Assembly: GCA_964020155.1 (NCBI GenBank)
Contig: OZ026562.1
Coordinates: forward strand, 1,800,001 to 1,864,000
From: Chondrilla cf. caribensis
Taxonomy: Eukaryota > Porifera > Demospongiae > Chondrillida > Chondrillidae
Direction of reading: 5' to 3'
DNA: 64,000 nt
Shown here: in pieces, positions 54,215 to 64,000 of the stretch
How the letters are laid out: each line of letters starts with the position of its first letter
Numbering within the stretch: the first letter of the stretch is position 1
Notes under the pieces: generated by a model
Database searches by the model: none
What the model was told of the DNA's origin: nothing
The model's input: the letters and a program-made list of their open reading frames with translations, nothing else
Position numbers and translations under genes: made by a program

Positions 54215-56606
54215 ATTATGATGTTTATGTTTGTATACTTGAAAAGTTCATTTTTTGTGTCAGCATTTTGTATGTGTGCAAAGTGTCTGGATATAAATAA
54301 TGGCATATTTTTACATTTGAAAAAAGTGTCATATTCTCAGTGAATTTCTTCCTCTCTTGAAATGTACATAGTACCTGCCTACACATACAGCACATAGTAC
54401 CTACCTACACATACAATACATAGTACCTGCCTACACATACAGCACATAGTACCTACCTACACATACAATACATAGTACCTGCCTACACATACAGCACATA
54501 GTACCTGCCTACACATACAATACATAGTACCTGCCTACACATACAGCACATAGTACCTTCCTACACATACAATACATAGTACCTGCCTACACATACAGCA
54601 CATAGTACCTGCCTACACATACAGCACATAGTACCTGCCTACACATACAGCACATAGTACCTGCCTACACATACAAAACATTGTACCTGCCTACACATAC
54701 AGCACATTGTACCTGCCTACACATACAGCACATAGTACCTGCCTACACATACAGCACATAGTACCTGCCTACACATACAATACATAGTACCTGCCTACAC
54801 ATACAATACATAGTACCTGCCTACACATACAGCACATAGTACCTGCCTACATACGTACGTATACAGCACATTCGTAATGAATGTTGCAGGACTTAGTTTC
54901 TGACTGCAAATTTCCTCACAATGCGCATACATAGTTTGAGGTCACACATTAAACAATTAGACATAGTGGTCTCTATTGAACCTGATTGTCAACTCAATTA
55001 TTATGTAACAGTAATCCAATTTCCTCATTAAACTGTAATTGAATTTCTCACCAAGCCATGAGTCACCAGGTACAGTATAATACTATGAAACCATTTCCTA
55101 TACAAATAATGTGATTGTTGTAATACTAAGGGGGCGGATTACAATTGCTTCGTTAATGGGATATGATGTGAGTATGTACGTACGTCCATTCTGTGTCCAT
55201 ACATGTGTTCTCTGTGTACATGTCTTTACCCATATGTACACATGTGTACATACTGTGCATACATATGAACAGATACTGCGCGTATGTACACACTGTATGT
55301 ATGGAATAATTTACCAACATTTGTGTTGACCTGATAGTTTGGCCACTTCCTGTTTCTTCCACTAAACAGTGTACATACAGTGGCTCTATAGTCGTCAATG
55401 GGGCTCCAAAGAATCGTGAGTAGAAGGTAGTCGGGTTATGTGTGTGGACCACTGTGTATTGCAGTGTAGAAGGAAAAAAAGGGGTGAAGCATGTGGGTTT
55501 AGGGGTAATAAATACCCTCCCACACCCCTCCTAGCAGGGGCGATAACTACTGCAGCATTAAAGCGAATAAAGGGTGTGTGTGAAGGATTAGGAGGATTAC
55601 CCCTCCCATTTTGCCTTTTTCTAGAGGTAGCAATAACTACTGCAGTGTGAAAGAGGAATAAGGGGTGTGGTCTGAAGGTTCAAGGGTTTGCCACTCCCCT
55701 CTAAATCAAAGTCTATTTTAATCTAATACCTCATTCTTGTCTGGTCTACCCACTGCAGTGCTGCTCTTGGACAGGGGTTTTTCCTGGTGGATCCCCAGCT
55801 GCACCGCCACCTTGACAGCATCACATGCCAAACACACCTCACAAAGCTGCTTGGACCCCTCGACGAATGGAAAGACCGACTTCGGGTGGCTAAGGAGGCA
55901 GGCTACAACATGGTCCACTTGACTCCCGTGCAGCAGCTGGGCAGCTCGGACTCCGCCTACTCCATTGCAGATCAGTTGAAGTTGGATCCTCGCTATCTCA
56001 GTGCAGGCTACAAGCCCACTGCTGTGAAGATCTCCTACCACGATGCCACAGGGACCAAACACAGCTTCGAGGTAGACAAATCGCTAGTCCATTTGAAGGA
56101 GGTCCTCGATGGAATGAAGAGGGATTGGGACATTGACGTGATCACTGACGTGGTGTGGAACCACACCTCTTTTGACACTCCCTGGTTACAGGACCACCCT
56201 GATGCAGGCTACAATCTGATCAATTCCCCCCATCTCCGCCCAGCGTATGCCTTGGATGTCACCTTGGCCCAGTTCAGTCAGGAGGTTGCGGAAGGAAAGT
56301 GGCAAAATGCTGGGATTTCCCCGTACATCTCGTCTGAAAACGATATCAGAATAATCCAGTCCAGACTACAGGATACAGTTCTACCTAAAGCACGCCTGTG
56401 GGAATACTTCGGTTTGGACAAGCAGGCCATCGTCGAGAAGTTTCGGCACTCTGTCTACAAGAAGCAAGCCGTTCAGGACGCTCCACCTTTTGGCAAGGAA
56501 TTGACCATCATTCAGGACTCGGAGTACAGGAGACTGGGGAGTTACGTTGATGCCAATCTCACAATGCAGTTGTTTAATGTTGAACAGTGAGTACAATGTG
56601 TATCTT

Positions 56607-56652
<46 letters not shown>

Positions 56653-57183
56653 GTGTGTGTGTGTGTGTGTGTATGCGCGCGTGTGTGTACATGTACGCAT
56701 AGTTGCATATGATTGTGTACGCACTTGTGTGTATGTGTGTGTATATATACGTATGTACGTATGGGTATGTGTGTGTACTGTTATTACTTGTTGTTTACTG
56801 TTTGTTGTTTTTCTTCGTTGTTTTCCTCCACCTCAGTCCTGTTGCAGTGTGTTTCGAGGATAGAATAGAGCGTTGCTGCCTTGAGCTAGCTTCTGCCCTG
56901 GAGAACCTCAACAACCAGCTGAAGAAGAAGGTAGAAGACCAACTCAACAAGGCCGTGGATAACCTGTCAGGGTACATCAGATATCAGTTCTTCGAATCGC
57001 ATGGTCCAAAGTGGGGGAGGGTCACAAAGGACCACCCCCTTTTCCCGAGGTTCATTTAATATTTGTACCCGTTATGTATGTATCTCCATCGTCTGTGTGT
57101 TGATCGCTGTCATCAGCGTGTTGATCCCTATCATCAGTGTGTTGATGTCTGTTATCAGTGTGTTGATCTCAACTCTCTGTGCA

Positions 57184-57240
<57 letters not shown>

Positions 57241-57653
57241 AGTACAAAAAGCAATATTATATGTATGTATGCACTTACGTACATACGTACATGTCTTCAC
57301 GTTTACCATATTTCTGTGATGTACGTACGTATGTAGGTACTTCACTGTCATTGGTGGTGGTGCAGACCTACAGTGGAACGAGATTGAAAGTGACAAAGGA
57401 GAGTTCGTGGTGGCCCACAACGGTTGGGTGATGAACGCTGATCCCTTGAAGAACTTTGCTGACCCCGATTCACAGGTGTATTTTCAACGTGAGCTGATAG
57501 TGTGGGGCGATTCGGTGAAGCTGCGATATGGGAAGGAACCTACAGACAACCCATGGCTGTGGGAGCACATGATACGCTATACCAAGATCAGTGCTTGGTT
57601 GTTCCAGGGATTTAGGCTGGACAACTGCCACAATACTCCTATTGCTGTAGCCG

Positions 57654-57722
<69 letters not shown>

Positions 57723-57792
57723 TGTGTGTGCGTGTGTGCGTGCATGTGTACGTGCGCATGTGTGTGTGTGTACGTGCGTGCGTGCGTGCGTG

Positions 57793-57852
<60 letters not shown>

Positions 57853-59564
57853 CAAGCTATGTGCTCCTCCCATCTTCCTTCCAGATGCTGCTCGACGTTG
57901 CCCGCTGTGTGAAGTCCAACCTGTACATCATGGCCGAGTTGTTTACGGGCTCAGAGGGAACAGACAACTATTTTGTGAACAGATTGGGCATCCATTCTCT
58001 TGTGAGAGGTATGTTAGGTTTGTGTGAATAACGGACTAGGTGCAGTGTCGTACAGACATGTATGTATGTAGGAACATACAATATGTACGTACATTCATAG
58101 GGATGCACAAATGCATGTTAGCTGGGAGGTGTCTACATGTGTACAAGTGACTGGTGCAAATATTCTTGTACGTACTTGACATCATGTGCGTAAATTTCTT
58201 ACAATGGCTTGTTGTTTCACATGCCCTCGAGGACTTCACTGATTAGGGACCTTGTGTGTATATTCACTATTTCCCAGAGAGTGTCAGATTATCAGACCTT
58301 GTGTGTATATTCACTATTTCCAAAGAGTGACATACAGTATTATAAAGGTTCCATCGTATAGAAAACTTAGTTTTATACATTACTTACGTACTTTTCCCAA
58401 GATTATAAAGTTTCCTCTTTGTATGTTGCACTTATGTACATATACAGTGAATACTCGTTATACTGATAAATAAGCTTTCCTATCCTATCCTATCCTACTG
58501 CCGAAATTGGTTTTCAAAGAATATGGTGGATTAACGAGTTTAGCGGATTAACTCGATATTCATTGGTGTTTGTACATTATATTGGTACTGGAAAATTATG
58601 GCGGATAAAGTGGTGGTGGATTAACGAGAATTCACTGTATGTACGTACATATTGTGCGCATCAACATATAGGAGGTTTAAGTGGTTCACCTAGAGCTTAC
58701 ATAACAGATGGTCAGTTTTACCGTTGATCAACGTGTGAAATGCATAATATGTGTGTATTGCTTTCTGTTTCAGAGGCTATGTTTGCTCCCATCCCCTTCG
58801 AGTTGGGTCGTCTGGTCTACAAGTACGGCGGAACGCCAGTGGCCTCCTTCATGATGCCACCACGGCTGAGACCCAACACGGCTCATGCCATATTCTACGA
58901 CGTAACGCATGACAATGAACCAGGACACATCCTGGTGAGAGCTCACAACCGCAACAGAACCTCCTCAACCCAACACCTCCACAGTGCAGCACCTCTGTAG
59001 TCCTACACCTCTTTAATCCAACACTTCTTTAACGTAACCCCACTTTAATCCTGTCTGTCTGTTATCCAGCCCCTCTATATTCCAACATTACTATAATCCA
59101 ACATCTCTGCTATCCAGTCACACTATAATCCGGTGTCTCTGTTATGCAATATCTCTTTAATCCAACTGTATGAACGTTGTCTCCATTCTGCTGACATTAG
59201 CAGTAATGTATGTGTAATGTACGTATGTAGGTAGCTTCACTGCAATCATATCTTTCAAAACCATCACTGTTGGGATCATCTGTATACTGTGTGTAGTGTT
59301 GTAAGGTTTTAGTGAGAAATTCGTACATATGTACGTGGTCCTAAATTACGACCCCCAGTATGAAGTGATTTTCACAGTGTGTTCAAATCGTTCTGTAGAC
59401 TCGCTCAGTGTACGACACCCTCCCCAACAGTGCTCTGGTGAACATTGCTTCTTGTGCCAGCGGCAGCACTCGTGGCTACGATGAACTGGTCCCCCACAAG
59501 GTGTGTTTAATGGTATATGTAGCTCCATCAGTACCAGTCTGTGATGACCAAGATCGTTGTTATT

Positions 59565-59627
<63 letters not shown>

Positions 59628-62600
59628 TGTAGTCTGAAACACCGTCATAATTCATAAAACATCCTAGAGACCACCAGACAAGGTGGCACTATTATTGAAG
59701 TGGTGCTAATTTTAATGTACATACATACGGGTGTGGCAGGTGTCCTGTTACTGAGGTGGTTTGGGTTGTCTATGGTTGTGCTACCTTTTTGCTATTTAAA
59801 TGGAGTTCTACTGTGTAAATATGTACATACGTAAGCACACAAGTAAGTTTTTGTTACTGCACAGTCACTGTGGCTCCCATGTACTTGCTGTACTGGCATG
59901 TTTTTATCCGTCTGAGGTGCTCTGTTCTCTCCTGAACTTATTTTCAGATTGATGTTGTGTCCGAGAAGCGACTCTACGTCAAGTGGTCTGAAGAGGACCA
60001 CAACAAGGGGATCATTAAAGCAAAGGCAATTTTGAACAAGCTTCACCAGAAACTTGCTGAAGATGGCTATTCTGAGGTATGTGCATACCTACGAATGTGA
60101 CATGTACAGTGTACTGTATGTACGTATGTGTACATTTATGTACTATTTATGCTGTGTGTGTACATTTGTACATGTACTGTATGTAATAGTTGTACCCTGG
60201 CGTAGTTAATGATAGACAATTTGTACTGCATAAATATGTATGTATACTCATACGTAGTCCACTATTTTATATGCAATACAAGTGCATTTACTAATATCGT
60301 GCCCGGCTCTCCATCAATTGATCATAACAATGAAACCTCCTGGTGACCTATGCTATATGGCTTATGTGTGCTGAGTTTTTCCTTCGATCCATCCCTTAAT
60401 CAGAATATAAGTACGTACGTATGTTCAACGGGATAATACTGTCTTATGTACACACTGCAGATATTCGTGGACCAGGTAACTGATGACATAGTAGCAGTGA
60501 CCAGACACTGTCCAGACACCCACGAGTCCGTCATTGTCATGGCTCACACTTCATTCCGCCACCCTCCTGGAGGGGCTTTCCCCACTGAAGATAATCCCAT
60601 GACATCATTCTGTGATGTGCCAAACTTGACAGTGCAAGGTAAGCCAGTCTCCATCAACCTTGGAATGCCTTTCAGTAAACAAGTCTGCATCAACCTTAGA
60701 GTATGTACCTTTCTGTATGTATGGTTGAGAGCATGAAATCTGGTGTATTTAGTTCATGCGGTGATCGTTTTGATCACACGAATGTCATGTGAGCCTGGTT
60801 ACATGTATCAAAATGAATGATTCAGTATACACGTCTACGTATGTATGTACCTCGTACGTATGTATACAAGTTTCAATACATAGTAAGAATGAAATACAAT
60901 TGGCACATTCATACCGAATATACATATATATATACAGTCGACTCCACTTATAACGAACTTGCTTACAAAGAATTTCGCTTTATAATGAATCACCTTTAAG
61001 GAACACGTTCCAGACCATAGAAAACCTTCTGTTTATAGCGTACCAGTTTCTGTTACAACGAACCACAACCACGAGATGTTACAACTGAGTCGCCTAAAAA
61101 TCTGACAAAAGAACTGGGTATTGACTATTGGGAAGCTTCAGAGGGTTTAGAAGAACCTTCACCGCCAATATTACGTTCGGCAAAGCCGCCACAATCGAAT
61201 TGTAGCCCAATTTCTGGTTCTAGCCGTTTCCAAATCAGCCATTTTTTGCGCAATATATTCTACTCAGTATTATACTGATCACACGTCACTATTGAGTAGC
61301 TTTATAGCAGTTAGGGATGTTATGACTGTACTTTGCATGTACAATGAATTCTTATTATATTGAAAAGATGCAATGTGGTTATAAAGAACTTCTTTTATTA
61401 AGAACTTTTTCATGTGGATATTTGGGTTTGTTATATCCAGAGTCAACTGTATATACATGTACTGTAGATGCGCATCTTTTCATGCATTATATACGTATGT
61501 ACATATGTGTGTACACTAATCCTCTGCACTTAATGAGTACTATGTATCCCACACTGCATGTACTGCATGTACTGCGTGTATGTCCTGTATATCCTTGCAG
61601 GTCGCATTGAGCACATCATCTACGAGGCCCGGCTGCTGGAGAAACAGGACGCACAGCCCTTTGTCAAGGCAGAGCAGGGACACGTGAACGGCATGACCAG
61701 TCACAGCTTGTACATGAAGGAGAACCTCCCTCTGTCTTCCTCCCTGATGTGCGTTCATCATGCCGAAGAAGGGGGCAACACTGAAGTCAGGTTCACGGAC
61801 TTTTGTCCTGGGAGCATCATTGCCTTCAAGTGAGTGCATGTATGGTACATGTGTGCATATGCAGAGTACAGAGTGTGTATAATGGCTGTGGAGAGGAGTG
61901 GTATTCTTTGAGAAGGTCTTCTAGGACAGTGTTCGGTCATGAGTGTTGGACTTTTATGTAGATCAATCTTGATATTTATGTATAATATGCATAATAACAT
62001 ACATAGAGTATGTACGTATGTATGTATGTATGATGGATGGAATGCACAGTATATGCGTACATACATACATATCTATTTCAATGAAATCTCTATCCCCTCT
62101 CCCCCTCTCTCCCTCTGTCTCCCCCTCTCTCCCCTCTCTTTCCTCTCTCCCCTCTCTCCCCCTCTCTCCCCTCTCTCCCCCTCTCTCCCCCTCTCTCCCC
62201 TCTCTCCCCCTCTCTCTCCCCCTCTCTCCCCTCTCTCCCCTCTCTCTCCCTCTCCCCCTCTCTCCCCCTCTCCCCTCTCTCCCCTCTCTCCCCCTCTCTC
62301 CCCTCTCTCCCTCCCTCCCTCTCAGGGTCATGTTGTTCCCCGATGCAACAGAAGCAGCTGCTAGACTGAGGGCCTTTCTTGATCTCCCCTGTCCCTTGAA
62401 GACAACAGCTGCTGTTCAAAGAGAAGGGAGGGATCTTGCAAACCAGCTCAAGAAGCTCGTTGTCCCCAAGCTCTCCCTGAGTGATCTGAACTATGCTCTG
62501 TATCGCTGTGATGCGGAGGAGAGGGACGATGGACAGGGGGGCGGAGTCTACGACATACCCAGATATGGAAGACTGGTGTATTGTGGACTACAAGGTGGGC

Positions 62601-63408
62601 ATTCGTACGTACAGTCAGTGTATATGCCTCTGCTTTATCCACCAAACACTTGCCTCCACTATTACAAATGTGAATAGATTGAAGTATTTGAGTATGACAG
62701 GCAGCCACCCCACTTTATTACCAATAACTTTCACTAAATTAGTTCAATTTTGTAAATTGAGAGCACCTGAAGTGTGAAATGTCAGTCTCAAGACCTTATG
62801 GCAAGTCTATTGGAAGACTAAAATTGGAGTGGCTTTTGGTTACTCCCACGTATTTACTTCCGGTGATTAATCGACTAATCAATATATTACTATGTGCCGA
62901 TAGTCACTTTGACTATTTTATTGAAGCCAACTCCCTGCACTAGTATAGACTAGACTGCATGTCTTTGAGCAGTTTGTTTTGTTGGGTAGGTTTTGTGTCT
63001 GTGCTGGAGACAATCCGGGACAACAATGACCTCGGTCACCCTGTGTGTGAGAACCTCAGGGGAGGGGATTGGATGGCCGGGTATACTGCCAACAGATTGA
63101 AGCTCTGTCCAGGAACCAAGGAGGTCTGTTGTGTGTGTGTGTGTGTGTGTGTGTGTGCATGCATGCATGTGTGTATGTGTTCTTGTGTGTGTGTTTGTGT
63201 GTGCGTGCGTGCGCGCGCGTGTGTGTGTGTGCGTGTGCAAATTGATTTCACATATCCATTTACTCCACCTCCAGCTTGGTAGTATCCTCTCAGATGTGTT
63301 CTCTTCAATGTCCCTACTTCCTCGATATCTCGTTCCTTGTTACTTTGAAGCTATTGTGTCTGCCGTACACAGCCAATTAGTCAATATGGCCTACCAGAAA
63401 CTTGGACA
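50388..63408 (+). CDS. AGL: glycogen debranching enzyme, 5' part (14 exons)
   Basis: Bifunctional 4-alpha-glucanotransferase / amylo-1,6-glucosidase that removes branches during glycogen breakdown. Exons: 50388-50466, 50839-51067, 55759-56586, 56837-57049, 57337-57655, 57885-58008, 58774-58934, 59399-59500, 59948-60076, 60461-60638, 61601-61829, 62326-62594, 62990-63123, 63275-63408. These give 1042 codons plus 2 nt, all in frame; the human enzyme has 1532 residues, so the glucosidase end lies to the right. The GH13 regions are intact: DVVWNH (233-238), FRLDNCH with nucleophile Asp545, MAELFTGSE with acid/base Glu574, and DVTHDNE with Asp644. Other strong blocks: [84 protein letters not shown]. 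The 4.7-kb second intron is repeat-rich. Intron 5 and intron 13 are mostly TG repeats. Confidence 0.96.
51920..52030 (+). mobile_element. tRNA-derived SINE, 5'-truncated
   Basis: Box B-like GGGTTCAAGTCCCGC then TTTTCACCTTTCTCCCTGAGC and GAGTTCCAATGAAAC, colinear with the copies at 30270 and 36248. Box A is missing. In AGL intron 2. Confidence 0.65.
53399..53555. mobile_element. TA-flanked MITE, diverged (TTAATCCGCC family)
   Basis: Begins CAGTGAATTCCAGTTAATCTGC and contains GCGGATTAACGAGTTTGGCAG. The right end AAGGGGAATTCCCATTA is degraded. AGL intron 2. Confidence 0.6.
53998..54211. repeat. (TG)n microsatellite, interrupted
   Basis: About 214 bp of TG with TC and CC interruptions, AGL intron 2. 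Confidence 0.92.
54365..54866. repeat. minisatellite, 26-bp unit, about 19 copies
   Basis: Unit CATAGTACCTGCCTACACAT plus ACAGCA/ACAATA, in AGL intron 2. Copies alternate between AGCA and AATA variants, suggesting expansion by a dimer at the left end. Contiguous copies with no spacers, so it is not a CRISPR array. Confidence 0.93.
55466..55690. repeat. two diverged tandem copies of a purine-rich block
   Basis: GATAACTACTGCAGCATTAAAG and AATAACTACTGCAGTGTGAAAG mark two copies, about 95 bp apart, each followed by AATAAGGGGTGTG. AGL intron 2, just upstream of exon 3. Confidence 0.6.
56606..56780. repeat. (GTT)n-(GGT)n-(TG)n compound microsatellite
   Basis: About nine GTT, five GGT and a run of TG in AGL intron 3. 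Confidence 0.9.
57186..57239. repeat. (TG)n microsatellite
   Basis: 54 bp pure TG in AGL intron 4, preceded by about five copies of a TCAGTGTGTTGATC-type 18-24 bp repeat (57100-57180). Confidence 0.9.
57656..57850. repeat. (TG)n tract filling AGL intron 5
   Basis: Starts at the splice donor itself (GAG|GTGTGTGT) and runs, with CG/CATG interruptions, to about 35 bp before the acceptor. The intron is 229 bp and about 85 percent repeat. Confidence 0.93.
58445..58637. mobile_element. TA-flanked MITE (TTAATCCGCC family) with a pentanucleotide expansion
   Basis: Left end CAGTGAATACTCGTTATACTG, right end TTAACGAGAATTCACTG, TA on both sides. Near the left end a (TATCC)n run (TTCCTATCCTATCCTATCC) has been added. 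AGL intron 6. Confidence 0.75.
59562..59626. repeat. (TG)n microsatellite
   Basis: Pure TG tract 60 bp after the AGL exon 8 donor. Confidence 0.92.
60935..61449. mobile_element. TA-flanked inverted-repeat element, 515 bp
   Basis: Left end CAGTCGACTCCACTTATAAC, right end inverse GTTATATCCAGAGTCAACTG, TA on both sides. Inner motifs TACAAAGAATTTCGCTTTATAA and TTATAAAGAACTTC repeat. No transposase. Pogo-like by ends. In AGL intron 10. Confidence 0.75.
62090..62325. repeat. pyrimidine microsatellite acting as the AGL intron 11 polypyrimidine tract
   Basis: About 230 bp of (CTCTCCCC)n-type repeats running without purine into the acceptor CTCAG at 62321-62325. Confidence 0.93.
63128..63238. repeat. 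(TG)n tract filling AGL intron 13
   Basis: TG with CG/CATG interruptions from four bases after the donor to about 35 bp before the acceptor; the whole intron is only 151 bp. Confidence 0.9.
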
Positions 63409-63429
63409 GTGAGTACCATGGACTGTATG

Positions 63430-64000
63430 TGAAGTGAATTGCTACTTAAACATCACCTCAGTAACAAGACTTCCTCAGTAATGGGACCACCTCAGTAATG
63501 AGACCACTTCAGTAATGAGACCACTTCAGTAATGAGACCACCTCATTAATAGGACCTCTATTCCCCAGTCCCAGGAATTCCACTACTGTCTACACATCTA
63601 GCATCAGCATTATGACCATCTTACAATTGGGGCCACAATTGGGGCCACCTTGACTAGCCCCATAAGTGGTCTCAATTGTGAGGTTTTACTGTGCATACGT
63701 ACATACACATGTACTGTCCGTTTGTGTAAATCCATTCATGCATTTACATGTATGTACATATATACATACAGTATATATAGTAAGTATTCCAAACATTCCA
63801 GGAGGTGGTATGGGTTTGGGGTACAATTACATGCAGAAACGCATACTGTAGGTAACATACATAATATTTTATATGTGTGTATGTGTGGGTATTGTACCAT
63901 ATATGTGAATGCAAACCTTTAACAAACGTACAATGACACTGACTCACATACAGTGCTTGTCTATGTGTAAGGAAACCACCTCAGTAATAGGACCACAATT
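63430..64000. mobile_element. degenerate tandem and inverted-repeat element in AGL intron 14
   Basis: Repeats of CTCAGTAATGAGACCAC at 63470-63550, and again CTCAGTAATAGGACCAC at the window end. CAATTGTGAGGTTTTACTG|TG (63672-63692) looks like the right end of a CAGTAAAACCTCACAATTG element. No AGL exon recognised after 63408. Confidence 0.5.

Noticed and set aside
54365..54866. CRISPR-like direct repeats
   Set aside because: Repeats are contiguous without unique spacers and lie in an intron of an animal gene; a minisatellite.
62090..62419. Arg/Glu/Gly-rich and Ser/Pro/Leu-rich frames
   Set aside because: Translations of the CT microsatellite that precedes AGL exon 12.

Overview
This window is nuclear DNA of an invertebrate animal, not of a prokaryote. 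Genes are split into many short exons with GT/AG splice sites. The proteins are animal orthologues (DIMT1, PKA catalytic subunit, MPV17L2, FRA10AC1, EFCAB14-like, AGL). Introns and spacers are full of TG/CA microsatellites, minisatellites, short TA-flanked inverted-repeat transposons, tRNA-derived SINEs and LINE 3' ends. A sponge or another early-branching animal would fit the short spacers, the bidirectional promoters and the Ldh2-family oxidoreductase, but the sequence alone does not fix the phylum.

Layout. 3338-8393 (+): last seven exons of DIMT1; earlier exons lie left of the window. 12322-21898 (+): complete cAMP-dependent protein kinase catalytic subunit, nine exons, 348 aa. 22643-27443 (+): nine-exon Ldh2/MDH2-type oxidoreductase. 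28989-33188 (-) and 33828-38442 (+): two Mpv17/PMP22-family genes head to head, 639 bp between start codons. 39191-40243 (-): a two-exon secreted cysteine-rich protein of unknown family. 40991-41914 (-): single-exon FRA10AC1. 41980-49536 (+): EFCAB14-like membrane protein with EF hands, whose ATG is 65 bp from that of FRA10AC1. 50388-63408 (+): first 14 exons of glycogen debranching enzyme AGL, which continues beyond the right edge.

The genes are mostly housekeeping and do not form one pathway. PKA and AGL both belong to glycogen metabolism, and DIMT1 and MPV17L2 to ribosome biogenesis (cytosolic and mitochondrial), but I see no sign that the neighbourhood is functional. Exon joins were made by hand from splice sites, reading phase and protein homology. 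Every complete model keeps frame from start to stop.

I did not find a clearly new biological system. The observations most worth a second look are a DIMT1 exon enclosed by a long inverted repeat, a three-repeat secreted Cys-rich protein, the head-to-head Mpv17 paralogues, a hAT transposon remnant with a perfect 8-bp target duplication and a BED-like relic, microsatellites fused to splice sites, a foldback repeat with a hammerhead-like core, and YY1-like motifs at most gene starts.
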